From Paenibacillus sp. 37 (lineage in GTDB: Bacteria > Bacillota > Bacilli > Paenibacillales > Paenibacillaceae): a stretch of DNA of 64,000 nt. Shown here one piece after another: positions 53,207-62,306 of this stretch (positions are counted from its first letter, which is position 1; the number at the start of each line of letters is the position of its first letter). The DNA lies in the NCBI RefSeq assembly GCF_008386395.1, contig NZ_CP043761.1, positions 930,001 through 994,000 on the forward strand. The letters run 5' to 3'. The notes under the pieces were generated by a model. It did no database searches. It was not told the DNA's origin and saw only the letters and a program-made list of their open reading frames with translations. The position numbers and the translations under genes are program-made.

Positions 53207-56200
53207 ATGAAAAAATCAGGTGCAGTAATAAACAAAAGCGAACTGATTGATCGAATATTAAGTCAGATGAATGTGACCAATACAGTACAGCGCACTTCTC
53301 GTGACATAAATCGCTTTCCACTATCTTTTGCTCAGAAGAGGTTGTGGCTTCAGCAGCAGATTGAGCCAGCAAGTACGGCTTATAACATGGTTTTTGCCAA
53401 TGAGATTAGGGGAGAGTTCGATAAGTCTGCATTCGAACAAGCTATCGGACTGCTGGTGGAGAGGCAAGAGGCATTACAAGTTCGGATGGATGCCGAGGAA
53501 GGCATACCTTATCAATATATTCAGGAAGACCAACCGGATTATGAATGGGTTGATATATCAATGTATCCGGGCGATCAGGCTGAAAGGCAGATTGTAGATG
53601 GAATTGAAAGGGCCGATGGCCCTTTTGATTTTACCCGAGATAGATTATGCAGATTCAAAGTATTTAAGCTGAACGATCACCGCCACATTTTTGTTCTGAT
53701 GATGCATCATATCATCTCGGATGGTCAGTCGATCGAGATCATACGAAGAGACCTGTTATCTTATTATGAACATTTCCGCGGAGTAGGCCCTTTGCCGACA
53801 TATGACGCATCCGCGACCCAATATATAGATTACGCAGTATGGCAGAATCAATTACTGGAAAGTAAGGAGTTTGCTAATCAGAAGAGGTACTGGATCGATC
53901 AACTGAAGGGGCACTCCTATACGCTCAATTTGCCATATGACCATGAACGTCCACAGAAACGGAGTGAAGAGGGGATATCAATATACTTCACGATTCCGGC
54001 ACCTCTTACCAGCAGATTAAGAGAGATTTCGGAGAAGCATCATTCCACGTTATTTATGGTGATGTATACCTGTTTTGCGATTTTGTTACGCAAGTATTCG
54101 GGTGAAACGGATCTGATGATTGGTACGCCTGTCTCCAATCGGCCACAGTCCGATCTGGAGAAGATCGTGGGTTTCTTTGTTAATACACTGGTACTGCGAA
54201 GCCGTATCCATGATCAACAATCATTTCTGGAGCACCTGGACGCTTCCAAAAATACGATCCTTGATGCATTTGACCATCAGGATGTACCGATTGATCTATT
54301 GTTCGATGACCTGATCCAATCTAGAACCACAGGATATTCGCCATTGTTTCAGGTCATGTTCAGTCTGGGGAAAGCGGGCCATTTTGAACAGAAAGATCAA
54401 CAGGCTGTGTTCAGGGAGATCAAGCTGAAGCAGATCAACACATCCAAATTCGACATGTCCCTGGATTTGACGGAAGATCAGGATGTGATTAAGGGTACGT
54501 TTGAATGTAGTCGGGATCTGTTCCACGTGAGTACGATCGAACGCTGGGCCAGTAATTTTATAGCGTTGCTTGAACATATTGTGGATTATCCAGGAAAGCC
54601 AATCGCAGAGGTTGAAGCCGTTAGTGATGAAGAACGACAGAAAGTTCTATATGAATGGAACGATACCGTAATGGATTACCCTGATCATCTCTGTGTACAT
54701 CACCTGTTCGAAGCATCTGTAGCCCGAACCCCGGATCAAGTGGCTGTGGTATATGGGGAAGAACAATTAACTTATCGTGATTTGGACCGCCAAGCGAATC
54801 AATTGGCTCATCTTCTGATCGAAAAGGGAATCGGACCTGACAAGGCGGTAGCCATTGGCATAGAACGTTCGCTGCATTTGCCCATTGCCCTTCTAGCCGT
54901 GTTAAAAGCGGGAGGAGCTATCGTGCCTCTGGATCTGGATGCACCTGTCGAGCGTAACCGGCACATGTTAACAGACTCGGAAGCGTCGATCTGTCTCATC
55001 AATACGAATAAGTTGCCGATTCCCGAGGATGTTGCCCTTCTGATCGACGTATCTCAGCCTGAAACATATACGGACAAGCCGATGACAGTTCCACAGTCAC
55101 AAGTAGGGCCTGATCATTTGGTAGCTATTTATTATACGTCAGGCACTACAGGGAAACCGAAGGGGGTATCTGTGCTGCACCAGGGGTGGGTGAACCGAAT
55201 CTGCTGGATGCAGCATCAATTCAAGCTGGAATCCCATGAAACGGTACTTCAAAAAACAACTCTGACCTTTGATGATGTCGGTCTTGAATACTTCTGGACA
55301 TGGATGGCAGGGGCAAGGGTTGCCCTGTTGGAGCCAGGATTCCATCGTGATCCGTATGCGATTATTCAAGCTTTGAAGCAATATGAAGTGGCCATCGTCT
55401 TTTTTGTTCCGAGTATGTTGAAAATGATTTTGGAGCGAATTGGTGGGGCGGATCTGGAGCAGTTAGCGTCATTACGGGAAGTATTCTCTAGTGGAGAGGC
55501 ATTAAAGCCCGAGATGGTTGCAGCGTTCCACAACCATCTTCCCAAGCGTAATCTGCATAACAGTTACGGGGTAACCGAGGTTTCCATTGATTCGACCATT
55601 CATATGAATGTGCAAGTAGAAGGTCGTCGTGCTCGAAGAAATATATCCATTGGTCGTCCAATCGGGAACAATTTCATCTACGTTTTGGATGAGATGCAGA
55701 ATCCGGTGCCCATCGGGGTTCAGGGCCATTTGTATATTGGTGGTGTTGGGCTGGCGAGGGGGTACTATGGAGATCCCGTGAAGACCGGACAGGCTTTCTT
55801 CGTGAACCCGTTTACGGATGGAAGGATCTACAGGACGGGTGACATTGCTTATTACGACGCCACTGGCAAATTATATATTGTCGGTCGAATAGACAATCAA
55901 TTGAAGATCAGAGGCATGCGTGTAGAGTTGGGGGAAATCACCGATGTAATCTCCAGACACGCTGATATTCAGGAGTGTGCGATGCTGGCTGAGCGATGGG
56001 GAGATGATGAAGAACTTTCACTGAGTGCCTATATACAGCTGACTCCATCTTCTAAGATTCTCAGTACGGACCTTCGCAACTTCTGCCGAACCCTGCTGCC
56101 AAGTCACATGATTCCCTCACGTTTCATTACGATTGATCATATTCCGCTGAACAGTAACGGTAAGTTGGACAAGGCGGCGCTGAAGCAGCTGGATCGTGGC

Positions 56201-57223
56201 ACATTGAAGGATTATATTGCTGCCCCGCAGGATGAGCTGGAAGAAAAGGTCATGCAGATCTTCATGGATATCCTTGGTGTGGATACCGTACATCTTCATG
56301 AAAGCTTTTTCGATCAGGGTGGCCATTCAATCAAAGCGGTCCGTTTAATGGATGTTCTGAACAGAACATTTCATACCGAGCTATCCGTGATCACTCTGTT
56401 TGATTACTCCACCGTGACCGAGATTGCACATATCATTCGGGAGGGGAACTTTCCTCAAGACCAATCGTTTGTTGTGTTGAAAGAAGGCGGCCGTAAAGAT
56501 GAAACCCCGCTGTTCCTCATTCCAACAGGTGGTGGCAATCTGATCAATTATTATGAGTTGGTTAGTCAACTGGAAGGATTGAATATTTACGGGTTTGTAC
56601 CAAAAGGATATGAAAATGACGAAGAACCGCTCTATACCGTCCAGGAGCTGGCTCACTATTATTATGGTGTTCTTACACAATTCAATCCGGTAGGCCCGTA
56701 CCGATTACTGGGTTGGTCCTTTGGTGGCAATGTGGCATTTGAGATGGCACGGATCATTGAAGATGCGGGACAACAGCTGGAGTGGTTGATCATTCTGGAT
56801 GCACCTGCCCGAAGCCATGAACGGGATGTTCGTCCAATAAATAAGATGGAGGCTCTTGCCGAATTAGCACACAATAACGGATATGAGTTCAAGCGCAATA
56901 CAGACTATGAGGAACAGTTAAAAGAAGCCATGAATCACTTCCCAGGTGAAAACACGCTTAGACATCTCAAAGTGCGTTTGGCCAATGAAGTGGCCTTTGA
57001 TAACTACTATTCAGCAAAACCGATTCAGTCCGATATCCATCTATTGTACGCAACCGCTCAGGATGAACGAAGTCCAGTTCCGTTAACGGATGCACAAGTT
57101 TGGCATGCCAAGACGACAGGTATATGCACTTCAATTCCGATTCCAGGTCATCATGAGAATCTGATCGACTACAATCATGCAGTGAATGTGGCCCAATATG
57201 TGAATCAAATGGTGAAGGGATGA
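53207..57223 (+). CDS. NRPS subunit 3: C-A-PCP-thioesterase
   Basis: A 1338-residue termination subunit that starts at the first base after the stop of subunit 2. Domains: about 35 leading residues; condensation (His167-His168 and Asp172 in HHIISDG); adenylation (about 475-980, YTSGTTG, YRTGDI, NGKLDK); carrier (Ser1041 in GGHSIK); type I thioesterase (Ser1171 in GWSFGGN, GHHEN with the probable His). The adenylation pocket reads D-D-L-F-F-S-S-I-D-K, which I do not recognise, and the usual YGPTE is YGVTE. The residue added here is therefore unknown. The thioesterase should release the chain by hydrolysis or cyclisation. With three modules in line the product is a tripeptide core. Confidence 0.92.
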   Translation: MKKSGAVINKSELIDRILSQMNVTNTVQRTSRDINRFPLSFAQKRLWLQQQIEPASTAYNMVFANEIRGEFDKSAFEQAIGLLVERQEALQVRMDAEEGIPYQYIQEDQPDYEWVDISMYPGDQAERQIVDGIERADGPFDFTRDRLCRFKVFKLNDHRHIFVLMMHHIISDGQSIEIIRRDLLSYYEHFRGVGPLPTYDASATQYIDYAVWQNQLLESKEFANQKRYWIDQLKGHSYTLNLPYDHERPQKRSEEGISIYFTIPAPLTSRLREISEKHHSTLFMVMYTCFAILLRKYSGETDLMIGTPVSNRPQSDLEKIVGFFVNTLVLRSRIHDQQSFLEHLDASKNTILDAFDHQDVPIDLLFDDLIQSRTTGYSPLFQVMFSLGKAGHFEQKDQQAVFREIKLKQINTSKFDMSLDLTEDQDVIKGTFECSRDLFHVSTIERWASNFIALLEHIVDYPGKPIAEVEAVSDEERQKVLYEWNDTVMDYPDHLCVHHLFEASVARTPDQVAVVYGEEQLTYRDLDRQANQLAHLLIEKGIGPDKAVAIGIERSLHLPIALLAVLKAGGAIVPLDLDAPVERNRHMLTDSEASICLINTNKLPIPEDVALLIDVSQPETYTDKPMTVPQSQVGPDHLVAIYYTSGTTGKPKGVSVLHQGWVNRICWMQHQFKLESHETVLQKTTLTFDDVGLEYFWTWMAGARVALLEPGFHRDPYAIIQALKQYEVAIVFFVPSMLKMILERIGGADLEQLASLREVFSSGEALKPEMVAAFHNHLPKRNLHNSYGVTEVSIDSTIHMNVQVEGRRARRNISIGRPIGNNFIYVLDEMQNPVPIGVQGHLYIGGVGLARGYYGDPVKTGQAFFVNPFTDGRIYRTGDIAYYDATGKLYIVGRIDNQLKIRGMRVELGEITDVISRHADIQECAMLAERWGDDEELSLSAYIQLTPSSKILSTDLRNFCRTLLPSHMIPSRFITIDHIPLNSNGKLDKAALKQLDRGTLKDYIAAPQDELEEKVMQIFMDILGVDTVHLHESFFDQGGHSIKAVRLMDVLNRTFHTELSVITLFDYSTVTEIAHIIREGNFPQDQSFVVLKEGGRKDETPLFLIPTGGGNLINYYELVSQLEGLNIYGFVPKGYENDEEPLYTVQELAHYYYGVLTQFNPVGPYRLLGWSFGGNVAFEMARIIEDAGQQLEWLIILDAPARSHERDVRPINKMEALAELAHNNGYEFKRNTDYEEQLKEAMNHFPGENTLRHLKVRLANEVAFDNYYSAKPIQSDIHLLYATAQDERSPVPLTDAQVWHAKTTGICTSIPIPGHHENLIDYNHAVNVAQYVNQMVKG

Positions 57224-57227
57224 TCAG

Positions 57228-57368
57228 ATGACTTTTGAAACGATGGAAAAGATCATGCCTCCATTGAACATCTCCAATCACAATCTGCGAAAAGGAATCG
57301 ACATTCTGAAGGAAAGCATTACTTCTGTTTTGACGTTGCAAGAGGTGAAGGTTGTACAAAAGATTTAA
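57228..57368 (+). pseudogene. Remnant of a class III aminotransferase C-terminus
   Basis: A 46-residue frame from ATG 57228 reads MEKIMPPLNISNHNLRKGID and then ILKESITSVL. This matches the C-terminal segment of class III (PLP) aminotransferases such as diaminobutyrate or GABA aminotransferases, where a PPLxISxxxLxxGxxILxxxI pattern closes the protein. The rest of the enzyme is absent. AAGGGA lies upstream and the start is five bases past the NRPS stop, so it may still be translated. It suggests that an aminotransferase gene once followed subunit 3 and was lost by deletion. A coincidental similarity cannot be excluded. Confidence 0.5.
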
Positions 57369-57394
57369 CTTTCGAACAGAATAACAGATTGAAC

Positions 57395-57421
57395 CAAGCG
57401 AAGCAGGAATGACTTCGCTTG
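57395..57421 (+). terminator. Weak terminator-like hairpin
   Basis: CAAGCGAAG and CTTCGCTTG form a 9-bp stem with a nine-base loop, followed by TCTTCATTC rather than a T run. Partial termination between the NRPS genes and the exporter gene is possible. Confidence 0.4.
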
Positions 57422-57492
57422 TCTTCATTCTTCATAGCTGCATGAAAGAGATGCTGAATGAGATATAGGTTCGACGTAGGCGGAGGTGGACC

Positions 57493-58836
57493 ATGGAGAT
57501 TTTCAAAAACAAGAACTTCAGTTTGATGTTTTTTGGCAGAATCTTAACCAACATTGGAGATAGCTTATATGCGGTATCCGCCATGTGGCTGGTCTACAAT
57601 CTGGGAGGCTCCTCATTTTATACTGGACTCGCGGGATTTTTGTCCATTTTGCCGAAGCTTATTCAACTGTTGTCCGGACCGATGATAGATCGGATCCCGA
57701 TTCGAGGGATTCTGGTATACAGTCAATTAATTCAGGCCTTATTGTTATTAATTGTGCCTATTGCAGCGTACTATGATTTTCTGAGCGTCGGCTTGGTATT
57801 GGTGATCACCCCTATTTTGAATATATGTAATACCTGGGTGTACCCTGTTCAGATGTCAGCTCTGCCAAGAGTATTGGAGAAACACCAACTCACGCAGGGC
57901 AATTCCCTGTTCTCCATCGCTTATCAGGGGATTGATGTGGCTTGTAATGCTATCTCCGGGATGCTCATTGTTGCGCTGGGTGCGGTGTCTTTGTATTTTT
58001 GGAATGCCATCGGTTTCTTCATAGGTGCTTTATTATTCTCTCAATTGCGGATTGCTCCTTATATCATGGAATCGAAGATGAAGAAGGAACAGGGTACATA
58101 TGATGAGACTACTGAACAGGCGAGTGGGAGTACACCGTCAGGAATGCGTTTGTTTTTAAGGAATTACACCGATGATATGGTGAGTGGAATCAGGCTGCTT
58201 ACACAGACGGCATTGGCCAAGTTACTCTTTGGCATTATGGTAATTAATGCTGCAGGAGGAGCGACATTTAGTGTACTTCCCCTATATAGTGATCAGATCG
58301 GCGGAGCCAATATCTACGGGTTGATGCTGATGGCACAGGCGCTTGGCAGCGTCATAGGTGCAACATGTGCACCGTATCTCAGACTGGAAAATGTACGTTT
58401 GGGTCGATTGTATTCTGTGGCATACATCATATCAGGAATTGCCTGGATTGGGTGCATATTTACCCCGTGGAGCTGGCTGAGCATTCTGGTATATGGACTG
58501 GCCTGGGTTCCTGGCGGAGCCGTTAACGTCATCATTAATACCGTTGTTCAGAAGGGGGTACCGCAGCAATATTTGGGTTTGGTGTTCTCCGCGACGATGG
58601 CGTTAAGCGGCATAGCCATGCCAATCGGCAGTCTGATCGGTGGTACGTTGGGAGTCTGGCTACACAGTTCTACAGTCATCACTTTATCTGGAATTACCGT
58701 TGTTCTGGTAGGGGTATACTGGATGCTTGATCGCGTATCCCGCAACCTGCCCAAGACGGAGCAACTGGATGAAGGACATTTCAATTTCACACCACGCGGC
58801 GGCACGGCTCGCTCGAATACCGAAATGGGGGCTTAA
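57493..58836 (+). CDS. MFS exporter of the NRPS cluster
   Basis: A 447-residue major facilitator of the MFS_3/EntS-like type with about 12 predicted helices (two sets of six, separated by a hydrophilic stretch at about 193-230). It opens with KNKNFSLMFFGRILTNIGDSLYAVSAMWLVY, a typical beginning for this group, which includes siderophore and peptide exporters. Position and orientation suggest that it exports the NRPS product or gives self-protection; that is inference. GGCGGAGGTGG lies upstream of the ATG. Confidence 0.85.
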   Translation: MEIFKNKNFSLMFFGRILTNIGDSLYAVSAMWLVYNLGGSSFYTGLAGFLSILPKLIQLLSGPMIDRIPIRGILVYSQLIQALLLLIVPIAAYYDFLSVGLVLVITPILNICNTWVYPVQMSALPRVLEKHQLTQGNSLFSIAYQGIDVACNAISGMLIVALGAVSLYFWNAIGFFIGALLFSQLRIAPYIMESKMKKEQGTYDETTEQASGSTPSGMRLFLRNYTDDMVSGIRLLTQTALAKLLFGIMVINAAGGATFSVLPLYSDQIGGANIYGLMLMAQALGSVIGATCAPYLRLENVRLGRLYSVAYIISGIAWIGCIFTPWSWLSILVYGLAWVPGGAVNVIINTVVQKGVPQQYLGLVFSATMALSGIAMPIGSLIGGTLGVWLHSSTVITLSGITVVLVGVYWMLDRVSRNLPKTEQLDEGHFNFTPRGGTARSNTEMGA

Positions 58837-58886
58837 CGCTGACATAACATAATGAGCCCGTCGTTTATCTCTAAATTTCATGTGTG

Positions 58887-58964
58887 AAAAAATAAAAAAA
58901 TGGCACCTCCAGAAAGGCCATGAGGATAACGACTGGTTATCCCGTGCCTGTTCCATGAGGTGCC
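58887..58964 (-). terminator. Terminator of the SLH/CAP gene, shared by convergent MFS gene
   Basis: GGCACCTC (58902-58909) and GAGGTGCC (58957-58964) close a long stem with an inner GGATAACGACTGGTTATCC hairpin. On the minus strand a T-rich run follows (A-rich on the plus strand, 58887-58900). Confidence 0.7.
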
Positions 58965-59036
58965 CTATTCAGGTTCATTCATGTTAAACCATGTTAAACG
59001 CTACCTGAGCAATGGAATATTGCAGGTTAATTGTTG

Positions 59037-61277
59037 TTACTCTGTATAATCACTTATCGCAGTTCGCCCCGCCTCTACACTGATCCAGTAGGCATAATCT
59101 TCGCGCACGTCCACATAGAGGTTAAGTTCCTTCGCATCAAGGTTACTTACCGTTAGTTTGAAATTGCCATAGGCATCTGTTGTAACCTGCTGCGTCTGGA
59201 TGTGCTCTACAACAGGCGAAGGACCATGGATTTTAATTGGCATCGTCTGGTTGGCATACGTCGGGAACGTACCTTGAAGGACTAGTGTGTGATCGGCGGA
59301 ATATACTGCTTTCATGGTCTGATCCGGTAGTCCGCCATTCTTTTCATTCTCGGTAGCTTCAGTGGCATTCTTCGGTCTGCTCCATAGTTCGAAGCCTTTT
59401 TCCTTCAGGTTCTGGAGAAAAACAACGGCCTCTGCCCGGGTCAAGGATTCTTGTCCCGCATAACCTTGCACCGTAGCTGCGGTTTTGCCTGAAGAGTATC
59501 CCATGTTCAGCAGATACCGGATGGCATCGTCATCCTGGGTATAATTTTTACCGCCAAGCCCCGCCACGATTACGGCTACTTCTGTTCGGTTCAAGGCATG
59601 ATTGCGCAGCTTCGGATTCTGTTTGCTGGCATCCAGTTTCAGATTCAACGCGGAAGCATAGGTATAATAACGATCACTCCAGATGTTTCCTTTGATAGCT
59701 TGTCCCTCTACAGCATCGATGCTCTGAATGACATGGGAATTCGCATACAGCTTGAACAACATGGAGAGGAATTCGGCTTCACTCACCTGATTGTTGGGTT
59801 TGAACGTTCCATCCTCGTATCCACTGACCATCTCCTGTTGAACGGCCCATTGAATGGCATCTTTTGCCCAATGTGTGCGGATATCAGTTAATTGGGGAAT
59901 TCCCGTTACCGTAACAGAGACAACCGCTTCTTTCCCTTCAAAACGAATCCGAATTTCGGCTTTACCAGCCTGAAGTCCAATGATTTTACCATCCTTGATG
60001 GCGATGCGATCTGACGTCGTGGTGAAGGAGACGTTAGATTGTGGAACATAGGATGTTCCGTTATCATTCACGGCAGTGATCGAAGGCAGATCAATCTGTT
60101 CTCCAGTTCGAACGTTCAGGTTTGGTTGTCCTGGTTTTATACGAGTAAGAGTTGTATCTTGTACACCGTCCACATGGAAGAAACGCGTGGAGTATGAGAT
60201 TTCCGCCGCTGTACCGTTCTTCTTTTGCAGACCTGTAATTTGAATGTTGAACGTATCACCGTTTTTTAACAATTGCACATCGTCGGGACGGAAGATGATG
60301 GCGTAGCCATATCCATATCCACCTGTCTCTACATTGAAATAGGCTTGATTAAACCATTGTTTATCCGCAGGGTCCACGTTGTAATAACCGGTTGGAAAGC
60401 CGCTGTTCTGATTCTTGGCGTTAAAGGTCCACGTACGTTGATCGGAAGTCCGAGTCATCTCGACCTGTACCTCAGACAGTGATGGCTTCGCAAATACATC
60501 TGTATTAAGTTGAACAGACCAGGCCTGTGTGCTGCCAAAGGCTTCGATTGGAAAAGCGCCTTGATTCGGGAACAGACTGTAATTGAACGAAGTTCCCCCA
60601 GTTCTGCTTTTATCAAATACCTGCATGGCACTATAGTACTGATCATATGTCTTGCCTGCTTCACTACGAGTGGCAAGTCCAAATCCGATCCGTTGCAGTT
60701 GTGGGCTCAAAATCCAGCGCCGGTGACCCAGTCGATCAATATTGGAGGCATCCGAATCATTCATGTAGGCCTGAATGCTTTTTGTCAGGACGTTATTCTT
60801 GGCACTGCTGGTAACGTAAAGATTGGAGCTGCTAGCAGACTTTGAACCTGTGTCAAAGAAATCCTTTGGCATATCTCCTGGCTGTTCTGGATAATGGGAC
60901 AGGTATCCACCTGTGGAGACCACAACAGCCCCATGCTGGGCTTGACGATTCAAGGTAGGATCAAGGACAAGATCTCCCTGCAGCCCCGCAATAAAACGAT
61001 AAAAGTTGGCTGCGTTCAGACCCTGATCCAGATAGGCATCACTTACCACACCAGCAAAGTAGGGAGCACTTGTCGAAGGTGTCTCTGTATACAGGGGAGA
61101 TGTATCATTGTCATTCATCCACTGATTCCACTTCTGAACAATCTCCTGCTGACTTCGCTCAGGCAACAAACTGTCTACCTGTTCCGCATGTGCCGCTTGA
61201 GCACCCCATAATAGAAACAGCAGGCCTGCCAAGGGTAGAGCGAACAGCGAATGCATTTTATGTTTCGGATAAACCAT
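59037..61277 (-). CDS. Secreted CAP-domain and SLH-domain surface protein
   Basis: About 746 residues. A signal peptide (to about 32, ending AAHAEQ) is followed by an SCP/CAP-like domain (about 45-230, with LGHRRWILSPQLQRIGFG). A beta-rich region to about 390 and a bacterial Ig-like domain (about 385-460, GKIIGLQAGKAEIRIRF) follow. SLH-type repeats come next (about 465-625, ITPHWAKDAIQWAV-like, GYEDGTFKPNNQVSEAEFLSML, LTRAEAVVFLQNL), then a C-terminal domain. It is probably held on the wall by SLH binding to secondary cell-wall polymer. ATG 61277 lies after GAGAGGGGTTGG; a longer N-terminus has no support. Its activity is unknown. Confidence 0.82.
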   Translation of the reverse strand: MVYPKHKMHSLFALPLAGLLFLLWGAQAAHAEQVDSLLPERSQQEIVQKWNQWMNDNDTSPLYTETPSTSAPYFAGVVSDAYLDQGLNAANFYRFIAGLQGDLVLDPTLNRQAQHGAVVVSTGGYLSHYPEQPGDMPKDFFDTGSKSASSSNLYVTSSAKNNVLTKSIQAYMNDSDASNIDRLGHRRWILSPQLQRIGFGLATRSEAGKTYDQYYSAMQVFDKSRTGGTSFNYSLFPNQGAFPIEAFGSTQAWSVQLNTDVFAKPSLSEVQVEMTRTSDQRTWTFNAKNQNSGFPTGYYNVDPADKQWFNQAYFNVETGGYGYGYAIIFRPDDVQLLKNGDTFNIQITGLQKKNGTAAEISYSTRFFHVDGVQDTTLTRIKPGQPNLNVRTGEQIDLPSITAVNDNGTSYVPQSNVSFTTTSDRIAIKDGKIIGLQAGKAEIRIRFEGKEAVVSVTVTGIPQLTDIRTHWAKDAIQWAVQQEMVSGYEDGTFKPNNQVSEAEFLSMLFKLYANSHVIQSIDAVEGQAIKGNIWSDRYYTYASALNLKLDASKQNPKLRNHALNRTEVAVIVAGLGGKNYTQDDDAIRYLLNMGYSSGKTAATVQGYAGQESLTRAEAVVFLQNLKEKGFELWSRPKNATEATENEKNGGLPDQTMKAVYSADHTLVLQGTFPTYANQTMPIKIHGPSPVVEHIQTQQVTTDAYGNFKLTVSNLDAKELNLYVDVREDYAYWISVEAGRTAISDYTE

Positions 61278-61447
61278 GTTTCCAACCCCTCTCAATTCTG
61301 AACGTACGAAGAACATATGCATGAACAGCATTATGGTATATTCATCGACATTACAGCTGATTTTGCTTAGAGACAGGTATGGGGAGCATAGTGCCGAGCG
61401 TATGAATGAGGGGATTTATAGGAGTGAAATTGGTGGTTCATTTGTGG

Positions 61448-61496
61448 AAAAAGAGCACAGGCTACCCGGCTGATTCGGGACAGCTTATGCTCTTTC
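61448..61496 (-). terminator. Terminator for the 202-residue protein gene
   Basis: On the minus strand AAAGAGCA pairs with TGCTCTTT, around a GCTGTCCCGAATCAGC inner stem, then a T run. Confidence 0.6.
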
Positions 61497-61515
61497 TACA
61501 TATGTATCTACTTGG

Positions 61516-62118
61516 TTAGTCGAGACTCAGGTCGAAATCAGGCTCACACATATAATCTAATGGGTACAAATCATCTCGTGCCGAGATTAATGCACGGAAA
61601 TGAAGATAAAGATTATTGGGCTGTTCCACAATGCCACCAACACGATGAGGTATGAGTTCAGCCACGACGAAGACATCTTGGGCATTGTTACATTTAAAAA
61701 GAACATTCTTCGGATGAATGACTTCCTCCAGGTAACTGTATGTCATCACATGAAATGTTTGTCCACGCCAGTTTGTCTTGATTACTTTATAGGAATGTGT
61801 GCGAACTAGATCCAGATAACGTTCCAGCTGGAACGTATGTTCAAATTGCGTAATATAGCCTTTTTTATCTACATCAATCGTAAACTCCACATCGTAGCTC
61901 ACATGCATTTCATCTCTATAAGTTCCGTTCATGACCTTCATGGAGTCAAAGTGTGATCCGAAGTTCGGATCTTCCACATAGGGAATGGTAATGAGTTCGG
62001 GGTCAACATGATCAGTGATCTTACTGTTCATAGAAGGTGCGCTGTAATACTTTGATGGCTGAAGATCAATTGATCCGATCATGCTTCCAGGAAAACCGGG
62101 GCTGCAAGATATTCGCAT
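61516..62118 (-). CDS. Protein of unknown function
   Basis: About 200 residues, acidic and soluble-looking, with an alternating beta pattern (VSYDVEFTIDVDKKGYITQFEHTFQLERYL) and no signal or membrane segment. I recognise no family. The start at 62118 is preferred because AAGGAG is then six bases upstream; the ATG two codons earlier touches that site. It may be immunity-like given the SUKH-type gene nearby, but nothing specific supports this. Confidence 0.6.
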   Translation of the reverse strand: MRISCSPGFPGSMIGSIDLQPSKYYSAPSMNSKITDHVDPELITIPYVEDPNFGSHFDSMKVMNGTYRDEMHVSYDVEFTIDVDKKGYITQFEHTFQLERYLDLVRTHSYKVIKTNWRGQTFHVMTYSYLEEVIHPKNVLFKCNNAQDVFVVAELIPHRVGGIVEQPNNLYLHFRALISARDDLYPLDYMCEPDFDLSLD

Positions 62119-62306
62119 AGTCATCTCCTTCGTTGTTGGTCAGTAGTTAGACGAACGAGTAAGAAGAAAGTTGCATCAGAATAAGGAAGTGAAGGATGAG
62201 CGTGAATTCGATATGTTTCGTGTGAATAGGAGTACTGGCACTATTTCCAATCTACCTACTCTTTTGATACAGTAACTGTAGGACATATCGGAGGTATATA
62301 TCATAT

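Noticed and set aside
44404..58836. MbtH-like or phosphopantetheinyl transferase gene within the NRPS cluster
   Set aside because: Looked for between and after the synthetases and not found; these functions would have to come from elsewhere.
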